Shown: one piece after another, positions 47,060 through 59,000 of the stretch | Position numbering within the stretch: position 1 is the first letter of the stretch | How the letters are laid out: each line of letters starts with the position of its first letter | Assembly: GCA_011009095.1 (NCBI GenBank) | Contig: VTPC01008130.1 | Location: forward strand, 1 to 64,000 | From: Ignelater luminosus | Lineage: Eukaryota; Arthropoda; Insecta; Coleoptera; Elateridae | Length of the DNA stretch: 64,000 bases | Direction: 5' to 3' | Position numbers and translations under genes: made by a program | Notes under the pieces: model-generated | The model's input: the letters and a program-made list of their open reading frames with translations, nothing else | What the model was told of the DNA's origin: nothing | Database searches by the model: none

Positions 47060-50000
47060 TTAAACAGGACAAGCTATAGCAGGAGTTATATTTGGTTGGA
47101 TAATACCACCTGGTCCTGGTAATGCAGTGTCTCCTCTATTCAAATATTCATCCGCTTGACGAGCAGCTTGACGACCTTCAGCTATTGCCCACACAACAAG
47201 AGACTGGCCACGACGACAATCTAAAAAATTAGGTTATCAGTAAATGAGTTAAAATACTTTGATAAAAAAACATACCACCAGCAGCAAATACATTAGGTAA
47301 ATTAGTACGATAATCTTTAGTGCTAAAGTTTGAACGTGCATCAAGAGTAAGGCCTAATTGATCGGCGATGGCACGTTCAGGTCCAAGGAAGCCCATAGCA
47401 AGCAGAACTAAGTCCGCTTTGAACACTTTTTCAGAACCAGGCCGTTGATTCATTTGCCAACGTCCACTTTCATCTTTTGCCCAATCAACAGCAACTGTGC
47501 GAACACCAGACACATGGCCGTGACCATCATCCAGAAATTCTTGGGTCATGATACTGAAAACACGTGGATCAGCTCCAAATCGGACTTTGACCTGTATGTT
47601 GTAAATGAAAGAATTTAAAATTAATCACATTAATTATTATATAAGTCACTCACTTCATCATGTCCATAGTCTACTCTAAATATGCGAGGCCACTGAGGCC
47701 ATGGATTATCACCACTACGCTTAGGTCCTGGTTCTGGGAGAATTTCAAAAGTGGTGATAGATGCTGCACCTTGTCTCAGTGAAGTTGCAATACAATCACA
47801 TCCAGTATCACCTCCGCCTATTATAATTACATGTTTGTCTTTTGCAATCGGACCTGGCATTGTTGTACCTAGTTGTCGTTTCTGCCAACTCTCCAAGAAT
47901 TCCATAGCAAAATGAATTCCTCCAAGCTGGCGTCCTAGAATTAAGATTTAAATCACTAGAGTTACACAATATGAATGATAATTATACCTGGTAAAGGTAA
48001 ATCACGAGGCCATGTAGCACCAGTACATAATACAACAGTATCGTATTCTTCACTGAGTTCTTTGGCGGAAATATCTTTTCCAACATTTACATTGGTTTTA
48101 AATGTAATTCCTTCAGCAGCCATTAGATCAACTCTGCGCTGTACTACTGATTTACTAAGTTTCATTGTAGGAATGCCATATTGTAATAATCCACCAATAC
48201 GATCGTTTCTTTCAAATACTGTTACTAAGTGTCCAGCTTTGTTTAACTGTTGAGCACATGCTAGCCCAGCTGGACCTGAACCAACAACTGCAGCACGTTT
48301 ACCACTACGTACAGAAGGAATTTGGGGAACAATCCAACCTTGCTCATAAGCATGATCAATTATAGCACATTCAATATTCTTTATTGTGACACTAGGTTCT
48401 GATATACCTGTAAGCATCAACATAAATTTATACTTATACAATATGGAGATATTAAGTGCATACCTAATACACAAGCAGCTTCACAAGGAGCTGGACAAAC
48501 CCTTCCAGTAAATTCTGGAAAATTGTTTGTCTGCAGTAATTGATTGAGAGCTTGACGCCATTGATTTTGAAATACCAATAAGTTCCATTTTGGAATGATA
48601 TTTCCTAATGGGCACCCATGTACATTAGATTGACAGAATGGAACACCACATTCCATACATCTAGCAGCCTGTACACGCAAACCTTTTCGAACATGTGAAA
48701 AATTATAAATTTCATCCCAATCTTTTAAGCGTTTCTCAGCAGGTCTGTACACAGCAGTTTCTCTTTGATATTTCATAAAACCTAATAATAAAATAAATTA
48801 TTTAAATTCTTATTTTTCTTGAAAATACACTGAGAGGTACCTCTAGTCTTATCCAAAGCCCTTTCTGCCTTCTTTTGTTCAATAGTTATATCAGCAACAG
48901 AATCTTCAATATCTTTTATATTTGGCTCGATTGAATTTTGTACTACTTTATTAGGTGCAGCTTCAGCAACTTTTTGTTTTAGAACTCTTTGATATTCATA
49001 TGGGAATACTTTGACAAATTCTTTTGTTCTCATTTTGAATTCTTTGATTAATTGTTCAGCAATCATACTACCAGTCAGATCTTTAAATTCCTGTAGCAAA
49101 GTTCTCACCAAGTCTAAATCTTCTTTATCTTCAAGTTTACATAATTCTACCATTTCTCTATTGCATTTACTTGAGAATGATCCATCTATGTCCCATACAT
49201 AAGCTATGCCACCTGACATACCAGCGGCAAAATTTCTACCAGTTAAACCTGCACATGTGGGTGAAGTATAGAAATTAGTTATTTCAAGAATAAAATAGAT
49301 AAATAAATCACTCACCTAATATAAGTATAATTCCACCAGTCATATATTCACAACCATGATCACCAACTCCTTCAACAACAGCAACGACACCAGAATTCCT
49401 GACGGCAAAACGTTCAGAAGCTATACCTCTCATATAAGCACGCCCACTTGTTGCTCCATAGAGGCAGACATTACCCACAATTACATTAAGATGTGATTCA
49501 AATGAAGAATTCTTTGGTGGATAAATAATTATAGTTCCACCTGACAAACCCTTACCTATAATTTTCTTAATTAAGAGTTTTGATTCGTTTTTACTTCATA
49601 AGAACTTACCAACATAATCATTAGCATCACCTTCCAAAGTACAAGTAATTCCTTTTGCCATGAATGCACAGAAGCTTTGACCTGCTGATCCTTTCAACTG
49701 GATATCTATATGATGGCCATCTGGTAAACCATCTTCATCATATTTCCTTTAAAATAAAAATTTTCAAGTTAGAAAGAAATATTTTTAAATAATCACCAGA
49801 AACATACATCGAAATATAATAACTTAAAGTAGAAGCAAATGCACGACATTCATTAGTAATATTCATTTCAATTTTAACTGATTTCTGATTCCCTTCAATA
49901 ACAGGTTTTGATAATTCAATTAATTGATTATCGAGCCTTTGTTCTAATTGGAAATCTTGAATTTCACTTCCACCTTTAATATTTATGCCTGGTCGCAAGT

Positions 50001-53000
50001 GAAGTGCATTTTGTAAAATCAAATTCAGATTTAGCGTCCTGGCCTTAATATTTCCATTTTCAGATGTTTTCAAAAGATCTGTTCGACCTATTAATTCTTG
50101 ATAACTACGTACCTATAATGTAAACATTTCTTAGTAGTTTTACTCTCCAAGAAACAAATATTAAGAAGTTTAAAATACTTACACCTAAGGAAGCCATATG
50201 TTCACGCACTTCTTCTGCAAGCATGAAAAAGTAATTTATAACGTGTTCGGGTTGTCCTGTAAACTTTTTACGAAGTATCGGGTCTTGGGTTGCAATTCCA
50301 ACAGGGCAAGTATTAAGGTGACATTTACGCATCATTGTACAACCCATAACAATAAGTGGGGCAGTACTGAAACCAATTTCATCTGCACCTAACAAAGCAG
50401 CTACGACAACATCAAAACCTGCAAGAAAATTTGTTTTTAATTTTAGTTTTAATTTTTATAGTGAAATGAGCATACATAACAGTATTAGCTATCAGTATGT
50501 CCATGAATTACATGTATCTAATCTTTACCTGTACGAATCTGTCCATCAGCTTGAAGAACAATACGAGATCGAAGATTATTTAGGACTAATACTTGATGGG
50601 TTTCAGCAATTCCTAATTCCCATGGCAAGCCAGCATTTTTAATACCAGTCCATGAACTGGCACCCGTTCCGCCATCATGACCAGAAACAACAATATGTTC
50701 TGCTTTACCTTTTGCAACACCAGCTGCCACTACACCAACACCAACCTGTAAAAGACACATTGTACAAGCTACAAAAACTAAAAAGACATAACCTTATCTT
50801 TACCTCAGAAACTAATTTAACTGATATTCTAGCATTAGGATTGGCACATTTCAGATCATAGATTAATTCAGCAAGATCTTCAATTGAATAGATGTCATGA
50901 TGTGGTGGAGGTGAAATAAGACCAACACCAGGAATAGAATGTCTTGTTCTAGCAATTTCTGGTGATACTTTATAACTAAAATTAATTAGTTAATTAATAT
51001 GAACACAAAAGAAAATATGAAACCTACCCTGGTAGTTCACCTCCTTCACCTGGTTTGGCACCTTGGGCCATTTTAATCTGCAGATCATCTGAATGAGCTA
51101 AATAAGATGAAGTTACACCAAATCTTCCAGAAGCAACTTGCTTAATTGCGGAACGTTTTTGAGAATCTAAGTATCTCTCGGGATCTTCTCCTCCTTCTCC
51201 AGTATTACTTTTACCACCAAACTATAAAATATAAATAATAATAATAAAGTATACATGATAAATATAAATATGAAACTTTACCTTATTCATTGCTAATGCA
51301 AGTGTTTGATGTGCTTCTAAGCTTATAGAGCCAAAACTCATAGCGCCTGTTGCAAAACGTTTAACAATCTCTGCGGCTGATTCAACTTCTGATAAAGGAA
51401 GCGCTTGATCTAGAGTTCTTAATTCTAAGCGACCTCTTAACATGCAGTTTCTTACAGACTCCATTGTAGCTTCTTTGAATTTATCGTATGCAGATTTACT
51501 TTTATTAATAGCAGATTCCTTTATTGTAAATAAGGAATATTAGTATTAATAAATAACAATTTTCAGAATTAACAAAACCTGTAATGCAGCAATGCTTCCA
51601 GGATCATTGATATGTTTTTCACCTCCAGCACGCCAGTGGTAATTGCCAGCATCCCTAAGTATTAAACTGTCAGGTGCTAAACGATATGCATTTTGATGAC
51701 GCTGAACTGCTTCTGCAGCTAATAGCTCTAAAGTTACTCCACCCAACCTTGAAGGTGTACCTTAAATTGTGGTATTTGTGTTATTATTATTAATATTATT
51801 CTAGAGCAATATTATTATCTGAAAATTACACAATACATATAAAATGATAAAAAAAAGGGAATTATGAATTAATCCTTATTTCAATTTAAACAAACACATT
51901 AAATTACTTTATAAAGGTTAAACTGTTCATCTAACCTCTGAAACATCTGTCAACTACATCTTCAGAAAGACCAACAGCTTCAAATATCTGAGCTCCCTTA
52001 TAAGATTGCAAAGTTGAAATACCCATCTTTGCCATGACTTTACTTATTCCAGTCTGCATAGCTTGAGCATAATTCTGGAAAATCACTTCGTCAGTTAAGT
52101 TGCAGTCGAGTACTCCCTGATCTCTCAAACTTGAAGCCAATTCCAAAGCCAGGTATGGACAGATAGCATCGGCACCATACCCCAGCAGTACACAAACATG
52201 ATGAACTTCACGGACTTCACCACACTCAACTATTAAAGCCACTTTCATGCGAGAGCGAGTTTCAATTAAATGGTGATGAACAGCACCTAAAGATACGAGT
52301 TAGATATAAAAATACCCTTTCTATTTAAGAGTAATTTGCTAACCTAAAGTTAGAAGACTACTAATAGGTACCCGATCGGGACCAGCTTTTCTGTCAGATA
52401 AAATAAGAATTTGATGTTGTTTGCTAGCCTTTTCTGCTTCTTCACAGATAGCCTGTAGTTTTGGAATGAGGCCAGCAGCACCTTCAGATGCAGAGAAAGT
52501 TGTGTCCAAAACATATGAACTCCAATCACGATGAGAAGTAAGTTTTAATACTTCCAGGTCTAAGATTGAAATCACTGGTTGTTTCAACCACAAGCGATGG
52601 ACCTATCATATTTCATTCAAAATTTAATAAAATATCTTATTTGTTAACACATACTAAACAAGTACCTGTTTTGCACTTGGTTGAAGAATATTAGCTTCAG
52701 GACCAATTGGACACTGTAAAGACATGACAACTTTCTCTCTGAATGGATCTATAGGAGGGTTAGTAACTTGTGCAAAAAGTTGTTTAAAATAGCTGTACAG
52801 TAGTGGGGCAAAAGATGATAGACAAGCCAAAGGTTCATCATTACCCATACTCCCTAATGCTTCTTTTCTAAAAAAAATATTCAGAACAAAAAAATAAATA
52901 TCAATTTGAAAAATTTATAAATAATGTAAATGCCCACACTGAAAATGACTGGTTAATAGAGATTCCTACAATGTAGTATTAAAGAATATGGACAATCAGT

Positions 53001-56000
53001 AGCGCATCCAAATATTTAGCAAGGGGGGGTGCAACTAAAAAAATTAAAAATATTGAATGTACATATAGTTTGAATAAAACTGCAACTCAAAAATACACAA
53101 AATGATGTGCTATATATTTTGTAGAATGTTATTGGTTTATGTCAATCAAATCTATTGTTAAAAAATAAATATTAGTAGCAGGACACGGGGGGTACAATTG
53201 TTTCTTTGCATGCCCCCTGGGTGCACCTGTGGGCAATACTAACTGAAGAATAAAAATTCATCCTATCAACTGGATTACCTTGCAAAAATAATTAAAAGAA
53301 GGTTAAGAAAGTTAAGAAGGTTCCTCTACAAACTAATAGAAAATAGAATGTAAGTGTAAGTGCTATATTGGCTGCTTTCCATTTGATTTAATAAGTGTAC
53401 TAAACTATTTTGTTGTAAATTGTACTGTACAATACCTTCAAGTGTTACAAATGGGAACATTAAAACATGTATCTACAGTCTTTCAATCACAATCAACTTT
53501 GATACATAAAAGTTCCAACAAATACTAAAACAACAAGCAACTTGCTAAATATTTAGTTCAGTTGAAATCCATTTGTATTAAATTGTCTATCAGACAAAGT
53601 CACAATCTTAGTGTGGTGGGGAATGACGTATTCTATTGTAATAATATTAAGTTGAGTCTTTTCCTAAATGTATACTTAAGATACTGAAAAGGACAAGTCA
53701 TTAGCACAAAGAGCTGTCAGTAATTGAACAAAAACAATTAAAAATGTAATTGAATTACTTTAATTTGATTACTGCAGAAATACTAGTAATTGTAATTGTT
53801 TTTTCAAGCATATCTTCTTTGGATAATTGTAATTGGTAATCGTTTTTATTATTGTGTAATTGAATTACTTCTGAAAGTAATTGAATTATTATTAAAGTAA
53901 CTGGATTATAAAAGTAATGGAATTATCAGCTGATAATGGAATTATTTTAATTGGAAAACACAATTCAAAAGTAATCTAACGTCCCTATTTAGAATATTCT
54001 CGATTGAATTATTTCAAGTTTCGACAGGCAATAAATGATGTGCTGTACTTGCCTGAAAAAACTCCTTAGCGTCAATGACGTGTAATAGTTGTGCAATACT
54101 GCACGTTCCCACGTTAGTCTGACCCTGTTACTGCTGACAAAATCGCTTTGTCTGCTTATTAGCAAACCGATTCATTTCACACAACTAAGTAGGCATGAAA
54201 ACTGACAATTTCATGCATGTATCAGAATATCAACGAAAAATCTATCCTGTTTGGAATAGACTGACATTTGTCAAAATAAAAAAAACACAATTGGTTGGAA
54301 AATTTGTATAAAATTTTTTGTCAATGCTTTTGTCCAGGAACAGTCAGCGATTGCCATGGCTTTCTTTTTTCAACCACTTACGATATCTAATGTGTTACTG
54401 TCAAACATTCACGAGCTTTTTCAGTGACAGCACTACTAATTGCTGCCTGTTCCTAGATACAAGCAATGCAATGATGTCGATAATAATAAATTGTTGAAGA
54501 AAATGTGTTGTTTTTGTGGTCTTAGGAAAATTAGTGTACATAATTCGCTGGAAATGTAATGCTTGTTATGTAAATAAACTTATTAACTATTGTATTTTTG
54601 TTATCATCTAGCGGATAACACAAGTCAACAAAAAAAATTTTTTTTTTGGGTTTCTGTTCTAATGCTTAAATTCTGATTCTAGACACCGAAAAACACTTAA
54701 ATTTTCAAATTTAGCTTTTAAAGTTTGCTTTTGTCTAATTTATGCCGATAATTAAGTTTTAAAGATTTTAATTGATTTTATGAGCAACAGATAGCAGCAC
54801 TTTTAATAACCCGATAGTAAATTGAATATTATTTGTTAAGGGCCCATTAGTGAGTATTTACTTGTCTATCACAGCTGTAATACCGCCTTTGTTTATTACT
54901 AAATTAGAAAATGGCATCAAGACAGTGTAAACAGGATGTTGATTCATTCTGTTTTATTTATGGTGAATTTATTAAAGTAAGGAGTAAGAAATTTGCTTTG
55001 GCAACAAATTTGAAACTTTGCGAAGCTTACGAAGCCTATTATAACCTGAAAATCCGGAATCAAGATAAAAATTGGGTACCTCACTTTGCCTGCGTTAATT
55101 GCAAAAATACATTGGAAGGTAAAAAACTGAAATATAAAAGTTTTACAAATGTCGAGCAAATTTGAATTACACTAGTTGTTATTTTGTTATTTCTAGCCTG
55201 GTATCGAGGAGAAAAACGACACATGAAGTTTGCGGTGCCACGACTTTGGAGGGAACCTAGTGATCATGTGCAAGACTGTTATTTTTGTATTGTTAATCCA
55301 AGTAAGCGTCGATCTGGTGAAAATGCTGAAAAGATTTATTATCCTGATCTTCCTTCAACGTCATCTCCGATACCTCATGATGAAGATTTTCCTATTCCAT
55401 CATGTTCGGAATTAGATAACCTCCCAGTTCAATCTTCACAAAGTTCAACAGAATCCAGTGCACCACTAACCAACACCGATGGTAGTGAATTCATGTTAAA
55501 GTCGCAGAGTTTTGGATCACATTTCATAAGCTCAGCTGAATTCAATGACTTAGTACGAGACCTAAACCTACCCAAGAGCAAAGCAGAGATTTTAGGTTCA
55601 CCATTTAAGCAATGGAATTTGCTTGAAGATGATGTGAAAATAACTGATCAACGAGAGCGACATAAAATTTTTTNNNNNNNNNNNNNNNNNNNNNNNNNNN
55701 NNNNNNNNNNNNNNNNNNNNNNNNNNNNNNNNNNNNNNNNNNNNNNNNNNNNNNNNNNNNNNNNNNNNNNNNNACATTCCGCATTGCTCAAGGAAAGTTA
55801 TGATAGTGTGAAGATGATACTTGAAAAGTTAAAATATACAGAATACAATTAGCCAGTAATAGGCATTTTTAAGATGGTTGGTTTTTTGATGGGAATGCAA
55901 GGCGGTTATACTAAATATCCTTGTCACCTTTGCCTGTGGGACAGCAGAGCAGATTCAGTACATTACCAACGGTGTATATGGCCTAATCGAGCCGAATTTC

Positions 56001-59000
56001 AGATCAGAAAACCTAATGTAAAGTCGGAACCAGTTGTAGAGCCTAAGAATGTATTGATACCGCCGTTACATATAAAATTAGGCCTAATGAAACAATTTGT
56101 AAAAGCTCTGGATCCAAATTCTGAAGCTTCGGATATTTAAACGGATTTTTTCCCAAATTATCTGACGCTAAAGTCAAAGCGGGTATTTTCGTTGGACCAC
56201 AAATAAAACAACTAATGAAGAGTGATGACTTCACAGAATTTCTCAATGTTCGTGAAAAACGAGCCTGGGAGAGTCTTAAAGCAGTAGTCGATGGTTTTCT
56301 TGGAAACAACAGAGCTGACAATTATAAAGAATTGATTGAAACTATGCTTAAAAGTTTTAAAATTATGGGCTGCAGAATGTCCCATAAACTTCATATGCTA
56401 CATTCTCACCTGGACGAATTTAAAGATAATATGGGTGCCTACTCAGAGGAATAAGGACAACGTTTTCACCAGGATGTGATGGACTTTGAACGACGTTACC
56501 AAGGGCAGTACAACGAGAGTATGATGGGAGATTACATTTGGAGTTTAATACGAGACAGCCCTTACAAACATAAGAGAAATACGAAAAATATTCATTTTTA
56601 AACCTAATTTTTAGTTATTTTATATTTATATGTTATTATTTATCACAAATATTGAATTAAAAAGACTTTGATGTTAAGTAAAAACTTTTCTAATTGCAAT
56701 TTAAAATAAAATTTAAAAAAAAATAAAAAACTCAGTGATTTTTTTCAAAAATTCGAAAAATTGATCCAAAAAATAATTTTTTCCTTTAGTTTTGGCGTCC
56801 GAGAAACCAGAATTTTACATGCAGAAGCCAGACCCAAAAATCGTGTTGACCGGTGTAATTGCTACAATAATAAAATAAAAAAGTTTGGGTTCTGTGTTAT
56901 TAATTATTTTACTACTACATTTTAGAAACAAGAACTGAAATAAATGTAAAACAGAGGTGATTTAACACAAAGCAGACTACCCTAACGCGCTTGACTTGAA
57001 CCCCCGACCCAACACGGCAAAAATTACATAACAACTGTTCTTTCACACCCATGATTTTTGATTAAAAACTTTTTTTGTGTGAATAATTAAGTAATATTAA
57101 AAACTGAACAAAGGAAACTAGCTACTTTTCTAACAATAATAATAATTAAACTCTGTAAAGCAAGTAATTCATGCTCTTTGAAATAATTTTATTACAAAAG
57201 TAATTCAATTATTTATGGAAGGAACTGAATTATTTAATTTAAACAATACAATTACTTTTATAATTGTAATTGAATTACTTTTGTCAAGTAATTGTTACAG
57301 CTCTGTTAGCACACGCGCTTTATGAAAATATTCCAGTAATTTAGTAACTTTGGGGCATATCATGTTTTAAAAGAATGCAAGTAATTTAATTAATATTCCA
57401 ATTTGACAATTAATAATATTTTATCTACGACTCTTCAATAATATAGTCGTTATACGCGTAACCATAGGGATATAATCATACTCATAAAACACTAGTGTAT
57501 TATGGATTTTATTCACTGGCGGTGTTTTGTTGGTTGCCTATTTATAGATATAATAAAAATAGAGATTGTTATAATCTCAAACTATTTATTGTTAGAAAAA
57601 AAATTTGGACATCGTCTTCAGAGGATCCTTGTATTCCAGGTCTAAAACTCTCTTTGTGAAGATTGTTTACTTTCATTGACTTCTATATATTCAAGAATTT
57701 GGACATCGCCTCCTTCAGGGGAGTCGACCTCCATATCTTTCTTAGAAGTGTTAGAATCGTAGATAAAACGTCGTATTTGACTTGCACATAATGGGTATTA
57801 TTCACTCGGATGATTTACACACTCGCCTTGGGCTCGTGTGTAAACTTCATCCTCTTGAATAATAACCTACATTATGTGCTCGTTGAATAATATACTAATA
57901 TTAATTCTCATTAAAAGTCTCTAAACAGCTTAATAGCACAGTAAATGCAGTACTGGTATGTTTGTTATTACAGTTTTAATTGTAATAATATAGATGTCTG
58001 TTAAGTAATGTATGGTAGAAGATCCTTCTTAGTTTCTGTTGATGTGGCATGTTAAAAAAAAAGAAGGGTTCAAATAGATTAAGATATTTCTAGTTGCATG
58101 TAATATTTTATTGCTTTAGAATACAAGTAGGTTGAATTTGAAGCACATAGCTTTTCATTTGAATACCTTTAAGTTTAATTGTATATCAAAAAAGGTATTG
58201 AATAAATAAGAAATTTTGAATTGAACAACTAGTATGTTTCAGAATGTAGATTTTTACAACAAACTAATCCTGCCTTGGGAATCTGCTACCTGAATATTTA
58301 CTTTAATTTAAAAAGCACCCTCTATGCCCTATATGATATGTGTATGTTATAATTAATTGAAAATAAAAACAAAAATGATTACTTGTACTCACTTGTCATT
58401 AACCATCGGTAACAGTAACATATGTATAGCTTCAGTGGAATATCCAAAGAGAGGCAACCTTTGATCGCTAAACCCACTTGGTTGATATTTAGCTGTTTTA
58501 GGATGTCCAGCTTTCAAGTGAGCCTCGCGGAGTTCATCCATTAATATCTGTGTCAGTTATACAGTATTATTTTCAAATGTAATTAAAGTTAAAATACATT
58601 AATTAGTTAGTACAATAAAGTCTACGTCTATGTTAACACACACCAAGCTAAATATTTAATACTAGACACAACAAGAGCATTTAAATCATAATATACAAAG
58701 AGGACTAAAGTCCTTTTGTTCCAGTGTGATGACTTTAATGTTTTCATGTACTTTGAAACTAAGTACAGTGTTTTCAGACTTTAAATCTTTTATTGTAAAA
58801 CATTCTATTTAGCTTCAAGCTTTTAAAAACATTAAAAACACCCTATCAGAACAAAATGCCTTTGACCCTTTAGCCCTTTTTGCATATTATGCTTCAATTA
58901 TAATACCAATAATAAATCTGCAAAAAAGAAAACTACAGAAACAGTGAATCATCAAACAGGTGTTTAATATATAATGAATAAAAAGAAACTCTTCAATATT

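Larger units (their letters stand above)
54618..56856 (+). mobile_element. Coding transposon of unidentified family with inverted ends
   Basis: Left ACACAAGTCAAC...TTTTTGGGTTTCTG and right (reverse complement) ACACCGGTCAACACGATTTT, GGGTCTGGCTTCTG form imperfect inverted ends of about 70 bases. Inside is one broken + strand protein gene (separate entry) and a 100-base assembly gap. No clear target duplication was found. I cannot name the superfamily. Confidence 0.6.
53709..57305. mobile_element. hAT-type element with perfect 8-bp target duplication, carrying nested insertions
   Basis: TTAGCACA stands on both sides (53701-53708 and 57306-57313). The ends are AAGAGCTGTCAGTAATTG and, in reverse complement, CAGAGCTGTAACAATTAC. 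Both subterminal regions (to about 53980 and from about 57170) are filled with GTAATTGAATTACTTT-like motifs. I see no hAT transposase inside. A MITE (54333-54457) and a coding transposon (54618-56856) were inserted into it. Confidence 0.85.

Noticed and set aside
53709-57305. Retroviral or LTR-type provirus in the GOGAT intron
   Set aside because: Ends are inverted, not direct, with an 8-bp duplication and no gag/pol-like sequence; a hAT DNA transposon fits.
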